NCBI GenBank assembly: GCA_947259575.1
Contig: CAMYMU010000039.1
Coordinates: 50,975 to 114,974, forward strand
Source: an uncultured Ectothiorhodospiraceae bacterium
GTDB lineage: Bacteria; Pseudomonadota; Gammaproteobacteria; UBA6429; Thiohalophilaceae
Direction of reading: 5' to 3'
DNA: 64,000 bases
The notes below the pieces were generated by a model. That model ran no database searches, was not told where the DNA came from, and saw nothing but the letters and a program-made list of their open reading frames with translations. The position numbers were made by a program, and so were the translations under genes. Below are positions 36,146 through 43,974 of this stretch, piece after piece; within the stretch, counting starts at the first letter, position 1; every line of letters begins with the position of its first letter.

Positions 36146-36733
36146 TTAAAATTCACCACTCGCAGCACGATCCATAATGGTTTTTATCACCGTGCGCACC
36201 CGCTCTGCTTCCTGCTTGAGGCCATCGGGTAATGTTGTACCGCCATGAATCATCATGTCCATATTCAGTGCATAGATCCAGAGCTTGCCTTTTTTGTCTT
36301 CCACCAACGAGAGCCGACATGGTAGATAGGCGGAAAAGGCATCACTGTAGTCCACCATTTCAATCGCTGTCAGTGGATTGCAATACATATAGATTTTAAG
36401 AAAACGCTGTTTTTTACCGGTCATGAGTTCGACTTGCTTCGACAAGGGTAACTGACCCACATCTCGAATATTCAGTTCATTGGCAACGGACTTCATCACA
36501 TCCTCTACATCCCCGATGGACAAGTCCTCATTAACCTTCTGTTTCCAGACCGTGGCCTCAGCGGCATTCCCAGACTCAATCAATTTGGTCGCCATGGCCT
36601 GATAGGTAACCATCGCTTTATCATCAAATCCCTGAAATGCTGAGTAGTAAGGCTGAATTTTTATAGCGGCCCAGACAACAACCACAATCGCAAGTAATCC
36701 AATCAATGCCAACACATTACGTAGTATATTCAT
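36146..36733 (-). CDS. Membrane-anchored DUF302 protein
   Basis: 195 residues. One N-terminal transmembrane segment (VLALIGLLAIVVVVWAAIKI) and a C-terminal DUF302 domain (FLKIYMYCNPLTAIEMVDYS, then LPCRLSLVEDKKGKLWIYAL). DUF302 proteins are common in sulfur oxidisers and often sit near redox or sulfur genes, with unknown biochemistry. The domain should face the periplasm. Two Cys are present. It is the last gene of the minus-strand series that includes the GTPase. Confidence 0.8.
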   Translation of the reverse strand: MNILRNVLALIGLLAIVVVVWAAIKIQPYYSAFQGFDDKAMVTYQAMATKLIESGNAAEATVWKQKVNEDLSIGDVEDVMKSVANELNIRDVGQLPLSKQVELMTGKKQRFLKIYMYCNPLTAIEMVDYSDAFSAYLPCRLSLVEDKKGKLWIYALNMDMMIHGGTTLPDGLKQEAERVRTVIKTIMDRAASGEF

Positions 36734-36782
36734 TCAATTCTCCATCTAAACTGTCTGATCCCATATATAGTAGTAAAGATAA

Positions 36783-37430
36783 CTAGTAGTTCGGCGTATA
36801 TCTAGGTGGTGGCGGATAAAAATATCCAGGTGGCGGTGGCCCGTAAAGCTGCCAATTTGGTCTGGGCCCATAATAAGGCTGACCGTAATACTGGGGCGGT
36901 GGCGCATAATACCCAGGTCCTGGTGGATAACCATAGGGTCCCCAGCCTGGTGGAGGTCCGTAGCGATCATCTCTTCGATTTTGCGGATAATCCCAACGAC
37001 CATTCTGAGGAGGTTCGGATAGCTCACTCTGAGGAGCTGACTCACTACTCTTATCTGCATCAGGAGCAGGGCCATAGGGGTAATTTTGCGCATATGGGTT
37101 CGGATAAGGCGATGGATACGCGGGTGGCGTAGGATAATTATCTGCTGTTTGGTAGTTAGATTGTGGCAAAGGTTGCGGATAGGGAGTCGCTATTGTCGAT
37201 GTATTATCCCCCGAACTATCCGCGACGGTATCGGTTGCTTCTTGACTATCCGTATACCACCACCAGAAACCAAGTGCCACCACTACTGCAAAAATAATCA
37301 GCCACTTGTCTTTTAGAAAAGATTTCTTCTTCGCGTGCGGAGCAGAATGCTCGTCTTGCATAACACCCATGTCTTTTAATTTATCCTTTAGCTCTTCTTG
37401 TGATAATGAGCTGTCTTTTTCTTCACTCAT
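36783..37430 (-). CDS. Single-span membrane protein with Pro/Tyr-rich periplasmic tail
   Basis: 215 residues. A charged cytoplasmic N terminus with a short coil (SLSQEELKDKLKDMG) leads to one transmembrane segment at about 47-60 (WLIIFAVVVALGFWWWY) and then about 150 residues rich in Pro, Tyr, Gly and Asn with PPPGW, YGYPPGPGYY and PPPPGYFYPP. Such tails are disordered or sticky. It shares the aromatic style with the secreted proteins at 41227 and 42504. Function unknown. Confidence 0.75.
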   Translation of the reverse strand: MSEEKDSSLSQEELKDKLKDMGVMQDEHSAPHAKKKSFLKDKWLIIFAVVVALGFWWWYTDSQEATDTVADSSGDNTSTIATPYPQPLPQSNYQTADNYPTPPAYPSPYPNPYAQNYPYGPAPDADKSSESAPQSELSEPPQNGRWDYPQNRRDDRYGPPPGWGPYGYPPGPGYYAPPPQYYGQPYYGPRPNWQLYGPPPPGYFYPPPPRYTPNY

Positions 37431-37474
37431 GATTATGCTCCTTGAAGATTAAACTCAGAGAGTTTCAATATGTT

Positions 37475-38962
37475 TTAGGCTACTTTTTTTTGCTCACCCT
37501 TTTGTTCACCAGCCATCTGACCTGATGGACGCGTATATTTGTCATTTAGCTTCTGGATTGCTTCGTCTGCTCTTTCCAGGATTGCATGCAAACGATTGCG
37601 TGTGAAGCGGTGCCAACCCACCAGATCAGGCCGGAAAATACTACGTAAAAAACGCGTATTCTTGAATAAACCTTTCTTCAGCGAATCTTTATTTTCAATA
37701 TCGATATCTTCATCGACATAACGAAGTACTGATCGTAGAGACAGTATCCGCATGCCATGATGAATCACAAACATGAGAGCAAACAAAATAAATCCTGCTG
37801 TTATCGGATACCAGATATTTTCATTCATTTTTTCTAAACCCACACGTAACCACTCTGCGTGTTGCTGCTCACCCTGGAACAAACCGCCCGCCAGTAAAAT
37901 ACCTAAACCAGTAACCGCTAGTAAACCGAAGACCAGTGCATCACGCCATAGCACTCCCCGGCCCCAGCGTCGTACTAGTTCACGCAACTTCGGTAGCGTA
38001 GATTGTTCAATGTCACGTGCCATCTTATCCAGATTACCCAGTATTCGGTAGATACGATCGACATGTACCTGTTTGACACGATCGACTATTTCCTCCATAT
38101 CCGATTGACACTTGTTTTTCAATCGCTCGCTTGCATGTGTTCCCTCTTCTGAACTTGCAGATTTTTCATCATAGATAGTGTAAAACTTGCCAGCGGTTAA
38201 ACCTTCATTTGACAAGGCCTTCTGCCAGGCCGCCACAACATCTTCCGGATTATCTTCTCGGGCGGTGGCATCCATTTGATTTAAAATGTATAAAAATTTA
38301 TTGGCATCTTTGCGTGAAACAGTATTGGCAACCAGGTGCTCAAGTGTATCCTTCATGGTGCCCGATTCCGGGTGACGGGCATCGAAGAACACTAATACTA
38401 AATCAGACAGGTCTATAATATAGTCTGTAATTTTTAAGGTAGAAGTCCTTTGTGCATCGGCATCGAATCCGGGAGAATCGATAAAGATGTAGCCTCGTAC
38501 TTGTTCACTAGGACAGGTCTTTAACTGTAAATAAGTATTCACCCGCGAACCATCGCCCGGGGCGACTTTCTCCAACTCATCTGCCATCTGATAAAAAGGG
38601 AAACGTGGATCAGCGTCCAATGCAATACCTGGCAAGGTGCGCGACTCCCCCCCATTTGCGAAACTTATCACCGTAAATTTATCATCGACGGCCTGATTTC
38701 CTGTATCCTGTAATGGAAAATTTATGTAGGAATTCATAAATGTCGATTTACCTGCTGAGTAGGTACCCAACACTGAAACCAGCGGCCACCAGGGTATCTG
38801 CGTAGTATAGGATTGATCACGATCCAACAAGCCAAGTCGATAAGCAACACGATCTAAATCCTTAAACCCTTTTACCGCATCGACCAGTAGTGGACTCTCA
38901 TTGTGCAAATGGTTCTCTAGATGTTGCAAACGATGCCGAATTTCTTTGCTAGCTCCAAACAT
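37475..38962 (-). CDS. Dynamin-type membrane GTPase
   Basis: 495 residues. G1 is GTYSAGKST (66-74), G3 is DSPG (from Asp162) and G4 is NQMD (228-231). After a helical middle part come two hydrophobic segments (about 340-365 and 385-405) and a basic C-terminal helical region. This matches large GTPases that bend or tether membranes (dynamin-like family) rather than translation GTPases. AGGTGAG precedes the ATG. It is in line with ParA, TPR and single-span genes, which points to membrane shaping or organelle placement as inference. Confidence 0.82.
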   Translation of the reverse strand: MFGASKEIRHRLQHLENHLHNESPLLVDAVKGFKDLDRVAYRLGLLDRDQSYTTQIPWWPLVSVLGTYSAGKSTFMNSYINFPLQDTGNQAVDDKFTVISFANGGESRTLPGIALDADPRFPFYQMADELEKVAPGDGSRVNTYLQLKTCPSEQVRGYIFIDSPGFDADAQRTSTLKITDYIIDLSDLVLVFFDARHPESGTMKDTLEHLVANTVSRKDANKFLYILNQMDATAREDNPEDVVAAWQKALSNEGLTAGKFYTIYDEKSASSEEGTHASERLKNKCQSDMEEIVDRVKQVHVDRIYRILGNLDKMARDIEQSTLPKLRELVRRWGRGVLWRDALVFGLLAVTGLGILLAGGLFQGEQQHAEWLRVGLEKMNENIWYPITAGFILFALMFVIHHGMRILSLRSVLRYVDEDIDIENKDSLKKGLFKNTRFLRSIFRPDLVGWHRFTRNRLHAILERADEAIQKLNDKYTRPSGQMAGEQKGEQKKVA

Positions 38963-39014
38963 ATCAGCTCACCTATCTATTTTTTTCATTTTAATTTATA
39001 GCTCTGGCTAATTG

Positions 39015-39548
39015 TTACCAGGGCATAAAGGTATTCATAAACTGCATGGGTCGTGAAACACTATTATTCATAATGGACAGGTCATGCCGCATCTGCCCCA
39101 TCGATGCGCTCATGTGACGCATATGTAATGTCATTTCATTCATGGCAGAAGATTGTGAGTCCACTGTTTGGGTCATGACAACCATGTTATGAGAAACTGC
39201 ACTCATATTCACTGAAACATCATTCATGTTAGCAGCAATAGACTCCATATAATCTGCGACCTTACTAACGTCATTTGTCAGGCTGAAAATCAGATAAAAA
39301 CCGTAAGCTGCTAACAGGATAAAAGCAAACAAGGAAGGATAAACAATCATTTCCCACCGTTTTGCACTAGCGGTAAAAGCCGATGAAAGTGTTTCTAGAC
39401 TTCTACCCAAGCAGTCTTCCATGCTCTCACCACCAGTCTGCTGCTTGCTATTCATCTCTGCTCTGCATTCATCAGGATCTCGTGTACAACTCTGAGGGTC
39501 CCCACTACAACCCTCAGCACTCTCACCGCATTTATTCGACTCAGTCAT
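39015..39548 (-). CDS. Single-span protein with heptad-spaced cysteines and Met-rich coiled coil
   Basis: 177 residues. The N-terminal part has Cys at 7, 14, 21 and 28, each exactly seven residues apart, plus Cys46. One transmembrane segment follows at about 69-90 (VYPSLFAFILLAAYGFYLIF). The rest is a periplasmic coiled coil with many Met (NMNDVSVNMSAVSHNMVVM and on), like a signal-transducer or tethering rod. AGAGGTTGAT precedes the ATG. No family recognised. The Cys row may bind metal or sulfur on the cytoplasmic side. Confidence 0.7.
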   Translation of the reverse strand: MTESNKCGESAEGCSGDPQSCTRDPDECRAEMNSKQQTGGESMEDCLGRSLETLSSAFTASAKRWEMIVYPSLFAFILLAAYGFYLIFSLTNDVSKVADYMESIAANMNDVSVNMSAVSHNMVVMTQTVDSQSSAMNEMTLHMRHMSASMGQMRHDLSIMNNSVSRPMQFMNTFMPW

Positions 39549-39572
39549 ATCAACCTCTTAAAAATAGAATTC

Positions 39573-40535
39573 TCATTTTGCCAACTGGCTGCGCAATTTC
39601 TCTGCACTTTCCTGATCTAATCCCTGTATAACTCGGAACAGATACTGTACTTGTTCCATACGACCTTGTCTTTTTAGTCTAATTGCTGCTTCATAATAGG
39701 CTTTACCCGCCTCTTTCCATTTTCCCTGGGCATAAAGTACATTACCCATTTCTCCATAGGTGTTAGGATCATCGGGATTTAAATCTGATAGCTCCTGATA
39801 AAGCGATATTGCCTTATTGCTATCACCACTTTGAAAAGCCAAACGTGCTTGTCCAATTAGTTCGGCATGTGATGTTGCAACTGCTTCTTTATCTGTTGAT
39901 GCAGCCGCTGTCTGATCGGGTTTGGTTGCAGGTACGGATTCTGAAACATCAGTTCCCTGCGCTACTACAGTTTCAGTTACTTGCGGAGCTTGTTCTGGAG
40001 TTGGATCTGCTGGAGCCGGAGCGCTAGCCAGAACTGGATCAGGCTCAGCGCTATCCGCTTCAGTTACCTGTTCCGTCGCTGGTTCTGTAGCTTCTGCAGT
40101 GTCATCTGTTGCGGCCTCAGTAGCCTGCGCTTGTTCCTGATCGATAGCAGCCTCAGTCACCGTATCGGTAGTTGGTGCAATCGCAGGATCGGCGGCAGGT
40201 TGTGATGTAGAAACATTATCCTTAGTTGCTTCAGTATCTGTCTCGCTCACTTGAGCTACCACTGCCGGAGCTTCCTCTATCACAGCAGGTGCTTCCTGAG
40301 CCGTCACCGTATCAGCCTGACTAGGTTCAGTTTCCGTGACCGGTAAACTTTGCTCTGATGCTTCCGGTTGTTCCGGAGATAACTTCACCAGCACCATAAC
40401 CCGATGAACCGTACTATCAATCCTTGCATTTATATTGCCTGAGAAAAGATGCGCACGATAATAATAGGCAAAGCCAAGCGCAACTAGAAAAGCTAGTAAT
40501 ATTATATGGCTCAGTAAATAACGAATCAGTTTCAT
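39573..40535 (-). CDS. Single-span protein with Glu/Thr/Ala-rich linker and C-terminal TPR
   Basis: 320 residues. An N-terminal transmembrane segment (HIILLAFLVALGFAYYY) is followed by about 180 residues of acidic low-complexity sequence built from TE, TEPA and APA pieces, then two to three tetratricopeptide helices (AELIGQARLAFQSGDSNKAI, NTYGEMGNVLYAQGKWKEAG). The TPR probably binds a partner in the periplasm. GAGG precedes the ATG. It is 20 nt after the ParA gene. Confidence 0.75.
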   Translation of the reverse strand: MKLIRYLLSHIILLAFLVALGFAYYYRAHLFSGNINARIDSTVHRVMVLVKLSPEQPEASEQSLPVTETEPSQADTVTAQEAPAVIEEAPAVVAQVSETDTEATKDNVSTSQPAADPAIAPTTDTVTEAAIDQEQAQATEAATDDTAEATEPATEQVTEADSAEPDPVLASAPAPADPTPEQAPQVTETVVAQGTDVSESVPATKPDQTAAASTDKEAVATSHAELIGQARLAFQSGDSNKAISLYQELSDLNPDDPNTYGEMGNVLYAQGKWKEAGKAYYEAAIRLKRQGRMEQVQYLFRVIQGLDQESAEKLRSQLAK

Positions 40536-40555
40536 TTTACAACCTCAATTAAAAT

Positions 40556-41227
40556 TTATTTCGATCTAGCCTTAATATCGGGAAATAAGGCATTCGCAAA
40601 TACCGAAAATTCTTCCACGGCCTTGCTTCTTCTAGATAACTCAAATACTGCCTGTCCTTCGCTCAGTGAGCGACGGTAAATTGTTCGCTGAAACAGTCGA
40701 TGTGGTATTAGAGAAATACCCGGTAACTGGCCCAGTACTTCTTCAGTCTCGTCAGACTCACGAACCGCCCGGTGAGTATCTGCACGATTAACAAATGAAA
40801 ACAGTTCTGGTCGCTTACCACCAGTGGTTGCCTCATCGACAATACCCAGAAACCGCTGCGTAGCCCATACATCTGGTTGACTGGGTGGAACAGGAATGAT
40901 GACCCTGTCCGCAACTGAAATAGCCTGCTTCATCGCATCCATGTTAGCTGCACCAACATCCACTAACACTTGGCCCGGATGAATCTGTAACTGTTCCGAT
41001 AAATCACTCTGACTCTGATAAACCACAAGTGGGGGCGCATAACCTTCTTCACGACGCACTTCTGCAACATCGCTTAATGTCGCCTGTGGATCGAGATCAT
41101 ATGCGACAACTGGCTGCCCTTTCATTTGTAGCCATAAACCAAGATTGAAGGTAACCGTGCTCTTACCCGATCCACCTTTCAAGTTAGCAATAACGGTAAT
41201 CAGCCCTTTTCTATTCTTTTTATTCAT
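40556..41227 (-). CDS. ParA/MinD-family ATPase
   Basis: 223 residues. Deviant Walker A KGGSGKST (17-24) with the signature Lys, switch region YDLDPQATLSD and Walker B-like VLVDVGAAN. No N-terminal DNA-binding domain and no ParB gene nearby, so this is an orphan ParA as used to place chemoreceptor clusters, carboxysomes or other cargo. Its start overlaps the upstream stop (TAATG). It probably positions some structure encoded by this cluster. Confidence 0.88.
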   Translation of the reverse strand: MNKKNRKGLITVIANLKGGSGKSTVTFNLGLWLQMKGQPVVAYDLDPQATLSDVAEVRREEGYAPPLVVYQSQSDLSEQLQIHPGQVLVDVGAANMDAMKQAISVADRVIIPVPPSQPDVWATQRFLGIVDEATTGGKRPELFSFVNRADTHRAVRESDETEEVLGQLPGISLIPHRLFQRTIYRRSLSEGQAVFELSRRSKAVEEFSVFANALFPDIKARSK

Positions 41228-41586
41228 TACTGATTGAAACCCATACTGTTAAATAGCAACCAGGCACGGTACATATCCTGTTGACTGATCCCTCTTAGCT
41301 TTACATCCACGCGATAATCTCCAAAGCGATTGACGCGACCTCGGATAGACCATTTGGGTTGTGCGTAACCATACCACCTTGCTGATCTCGATCCTGGTCC
41401 CCGCCATCTTCCAAACCTTGGATATGATTCGGCAAAATAAGGATACGGTGTTTGTGCATAGGGTTGATAATAAGGCGCATAGGGATGGTCTGGATACCAG
41501 GCATAAATACGCCCAGGTGCTAACATCAATAGCACCAATGCGCTTACCGCTACTAGCCGAGCCCACTTTAGTAAATAGCTGCCCAT
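41227..41586 (-). CDS. Secreted Tyr/Pro-rich small protein
   Basis: 119 residues. A signal peptide (about 1-29, LVAVSALVLLMLAPGRIYA) is followed by WYPDHPYAPYYQPYAQTPYP and a basic beta-like part ending VDVKLRGISQQDMYRAWLLF. AAGG precedes the ATG. It overlaps parA by 1 nt. No family recognised. The aromatic composition agrees with its neighbours. Confidence 0.7.
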   Translation of the reverse strand: MGSYLLKWARLVAVSALVLLMLAPGRIYAWYPDHPYAPYYQPYAQTPYPYFAESYPRFGRWRGPGSRSARWYGYAQPKWSIRGRVNRFGDYRVDVKLRGISQQDMYRAWLLFNSMGFNQ

Positions 41587-41621
41587 GTTTCCTTATACCT
41601 ATCATCATCTGTTCGTTTCTA

Positions 41622-42422
41622 TTATGGTAAAGCTCCAGGACGAACTGCCTGCTGCGGCGGCATTAAATAACCTGGCAACTGTTCAACTTTTTTATAACCA
41701 GTTGGTACTTTAAACAGCGATTCGTCTTGTTTGCCTATCTTTATATCCCTTAATTCACGTACAAAGCCGCCCTGCATTTCTTCACGTATCGATATTTTTA
41801 ATTCAGGGTCATACCATTGTGTTGACATCATCTGTTGGCCATCTGAACGTGTCATTTGCATTACCCATTTTTCCGTCTTCCGACCATTCATTTGTTCTGT
41901 ACCATTAAGCACCAATTCAGTTACGGTGCCATCAGGATAAAATTCACGAACAGGCATGCGTCTTTCTACGTCAATCCAGTGCAAACTACGAAAGTCTTGT
42001 CCATTACGTTTTACAATAAATTCCCATTTCTCAGTTTGTCGATCATTTACTTTTTCTTTACCTAACATCTTGCAGGTTGTCTCAGGTAAGTCTTTGCAAG
42101 GCTTCTTAGACGCTGGTTTTCCCGTCGCCTTAGCTGCCATTGGTTTATCTCTTTTTTGTTGCACGTAAACTTTCTCTTTTGGCACTAACATGGTTCTTGT
42201 CTGATTCTTAGAATCCACTATTTCGATCACAGCAATTTTATTTAATAGTGATTCGGTACGGACAGCATCTTTGCTGACATACATACGTGCATGGTATTCA
42301 GGTCTGGACGGTACCGTTTGCACGGCATCTGCAGAAAACTCAACCTTCACATCATAGGCCAATGTTACATTTGCAAGTATCAAGCTAAAAAAAGCCATTG
42401 CTCTGCAACCAAACCGCTTCAT
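41622..42422 (-). CDS. Periplasmic protein with LolA/DUF4412-like fold
   Basis: About 266 residues from ATG 42422, which has AGGA 8 nt upstream and gives a signal peptide (MAFFSLILANVTLA). The mature protein has repeated strands of the pattern ...RMYVSKDAVRTES..., KWEFIVKRNG..., DPELKISIREEM..., LFKVPTGYKKV, as in the LolA/LolB-like lipid-binding fold and DUF4412. Two Cys are close together (PCKDLPETTC). A lipid or hydrophobic ligand is likely from the fold, as inference. It lies 35 nt from the next gene. Confidence 0.65.
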   Translation of the reverse strand: MKRFGCRAMAFFSLILANVTLAYDVKVEFSADAVQTVPSRPEYHARMYVSKDAVRTESLLNKIAVIEIVDSKNQTRTMLVPKEKVYVQQKRDKPMAAKATGKPASKKPCKDLPETTCKMLGKEKVNDRQTEKWEFIVKRNGQDFRSLHWIDVERRMPVREFYPDGTVTELVLNGTEQMNGRKTEKWVMQMTRSDGQQMMSTQWYDPELKISIREEMQGGFVRELRDIKIGKQDESLFKVPTGYKKVEQLPGYLMPPQQAVRPGALP

Positions 42423-42503
42423 GGAATCATTCCTGTATCTTTGAATAAAAATTTTAAGTAACTCTGGTTGTGTACATCCATGTACAAGCAACCTTTAGAG
42501 TTT

Positions 42504-43055
42504 TTACTTCTTCGCGTCCGCTGGGGGAGCTGCTGGTGGTTGGCCATAACCAGGATAGCCATAACCAGGGCCAGGGCCAGGGCCGTAACCACCGGGGTAA
42601 CCGCCGCCATAACCACCGGGGTAACCGCCGCCATAACCACCGGGGTAACCACCGCCATAACCACCTGGGTAACCACCGTAGCCATATCCTGGGTAACCAC
42701 CATAGCCATATCCTGGGTAGCCATAACCACGACCATAACCACGGCCATAACCATCACCACGACCATAGCCACGACCATCGCCATAACCACGACCTGAGCT
42801 ACGCATACTGAAATCCATGTCGCCAAACATGTCACCCCAGCCACTGCCGTCGCCCCAGCCTCTGCCGTCGCCCCAGCCTCTATTGCCATAGCCACCGGGA
42901 TAACCGCCATAGCCGCTATTCCACGGACCACCACCCCAGCCGTTATTCCAAGGACCACCGCCCCATGGCATACCCCACGCATTGGCAGATTGCATAGGTA
43001 ACATGGTTGCACCTGCCAAAGCAGCGGCGATGAAGACTTTCTTTAACTTAATCAT
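42504..43055 (-). CDS. Secreted Gly/Tyr-rich protein resembling sulfur-globule proteins (SgpA/SgpB type)
   Basis: 183 residues. AGGAG precedes the ATG. The signal peptide ends QSANA|WG. The mature part is made almost only of Gly, Tyr, Trp, Pro, Asn, Asp and Arg: MPWGGGPWNN, GDMFGDMDFSMRSSGRGY, GYGRGYGYPGYG, then GGYPGGYGG repeats. The GDMFGD...F.M block followed by GYGRGYG closely resembles, from memory, the envelope proteins of periplasmic sulfur globules in Allochromatium. In that system the proteins coat stored sulfur. The match is by composition and short motifs only. Any secreted Gly-rich structural protein is the alternative. Confidence 0.65.
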   Translation of the reverse strand: MIKLKKVFIAAALAGATMLPMQSANAWGMPWGGGPWNNGWGGGPWNSGYGGYPGGYGNRGWGDGRGWGDGSGWGDMFGDMDFSMRSSGRGYGDGRGYGRGDGYGRGYGRGYGYPGYGYGGYPGYGYGGYPGGYGGGYPGGYGGGYPGGYGGGYPGGYGPGPGPGYGYPGYGQPPAAPPADAKK

Positions 43056-43088
43056 CTCTATCTCCTAGCTTTCATATTTCTAATACCA

Positions 43089-43170
43089 GCATGGATTTCC
43101 ATGCCACCTTTCACTCTTTTTATGTGTGTAACGTAATAACGAACAAAGAGTGAACCATTTGTTATTACGT
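43089..43170. promoter_or_regulatory. Interleaved inverted repeats before the sulfur-globule-like gene
   Basis: TTCACTCTTT (43110-43119) pairs with AAAGAGTGAA (43145-43154), and ACGTAATAAC (43131-43140) pairs with GTTATTACGT (43161-43170). Both are perfect 10-bp pairs in the order A-B-A'-B'. A third near-palindrome GCATGGATTTCCATGC (43089-43104) lies between them and the gene. This may be two operators or a pseudoknot-forming leader. Confidence 0.6.
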
Positions 43171-43329
43171 ATGATAAACAAGTCAGCAGTCAAAAGACTC
43201 TACTTCCAACTTGTCTGAATTAATACAAAACACTTTTAACAACACCTCTATCATCAGGCTACGCTTATATAAGCAACTATTAATTGATGTGCCTCAACTA
43301 AACTACCAATGCAATGCCACCTTCATATC
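43171..43329. other. Spacer between secreted-protein genes
   Basis: No gene is seen. A weak FNR-like sequence TTGATGTGCCTCAA is at 43284-43297. The gap of 274 bp (43056-43329) to the upstream gene suggests that the sulfur-globule-like gene has its own promoter. Confidence 0.4.
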
Positions 43330-43938
43330 TCACCATGCCCCAAAAGGTGGATTCCACATACCCATACCACCCGGATATCCTGCATAGGGGTAACCAGCAA
43401 ACGGATAACCATATGGCGTTCCTGGCATGATCGGTATTCCAATACCTGGATGCCCCAAAACTGGATCAATACCCAACGGGGAAGTACCGTATGGAAAACC
43501 CGTGGCTACCCGACCATAATGACTTTGTTGGAGAGCAGGCATACCGTGATAAGCAAACGCCCCCCTTCTCGCCTCACGCCGTGCATCACGGAACTGACGA
43601 TAATACGGTAGCTGGTTATCAAAACGGTTCCATCGTGTGTTGCGATTAGTCCGCCGCTGCCCATATCCATCGTGCGCAGAGGGTGAATAAAATAAATCCT
43701 GCTCTAACACGCCACCTTCCTCTTCAGGTAGAGCAGGTGGTGGAGTTTGTTTAAGCTGCCGGGTAGGATACTTACCACCCTGTTGCTGTCGTATTGCCGA
43801 AGACCACCTATTGGGCCAATGATCTGGCGAGTAACTCAAACCACGAGATTGTGAGTCTGCATATAGCTGACTGCTTGTGCCACACAGCAAAAACATCGCA
43901 AAAACTAATTTCAATATCTTCAGAATTGAGTAATGCAT
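43330..43938 (-). CDS. Secreted protein with Pro/Gly/Tyr-rich C terminus
   Basis: About 202 residues from ATG 43938, which gives a good signal peptide (LKLVFAMFLLCGTSSQLYA). A TTG at 43972-43974 would add 12 residues. The middle part is basic and Arg-rich (RFDNQLPYYRQFRDARREAR); the C terminus is GTPYGYPFAGYPYAGYPGG. No Cys in the mature part. No family recognised. It follows the Gln-rich protein gene by 36 nt. Confidence 0.7.
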   Translation of the reverse strand: MHYSILKILKLVFAMFLLCGTSSQLYADSQSRGLSYSPDHWPNRWSSAIRQQQGGKYPTRQLKQTPPPALPEEEGGVLEQDLFYSPSAHDGYGQRRTNRNTRWNRFDNQLPYYRQFRDARREARRGAFAYHGMPALQQSHYGRVATGFPYGTSPLGIDPVLGHPGIGIPIMPGTPYGYPFAGYPYAGYPGGMGMWNPPFGAW

Positions 43939-43974
43939 TCTTATGCCAGCCCCATGTTTAAGTAAAAAATTCAA

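Noticed and set aside
40556..41227. ParA as a plasmid or chromosome partition gene
   Set aside because: No ParB gene, no parS-like repeats and no replication genes nearby; context fits an orphan cargo-positioning ATPase.
42468..42811. Plus-strand Thr/Ala/Val- or His/Asn-rich frames opposite the Gly/Tyr-rich gene
   Set aside because: Low-complexity antisense shadows; only the minus-strand frame has AGGAG and a signal peptide.
43284..43297. TTGATGTGCCTCAA as an FNR site for the sulfur-globule-like gene
   Set aside because: One half deviates from consensus and it lies about 230 bp from the start codon; too weak to annotate as an operator.
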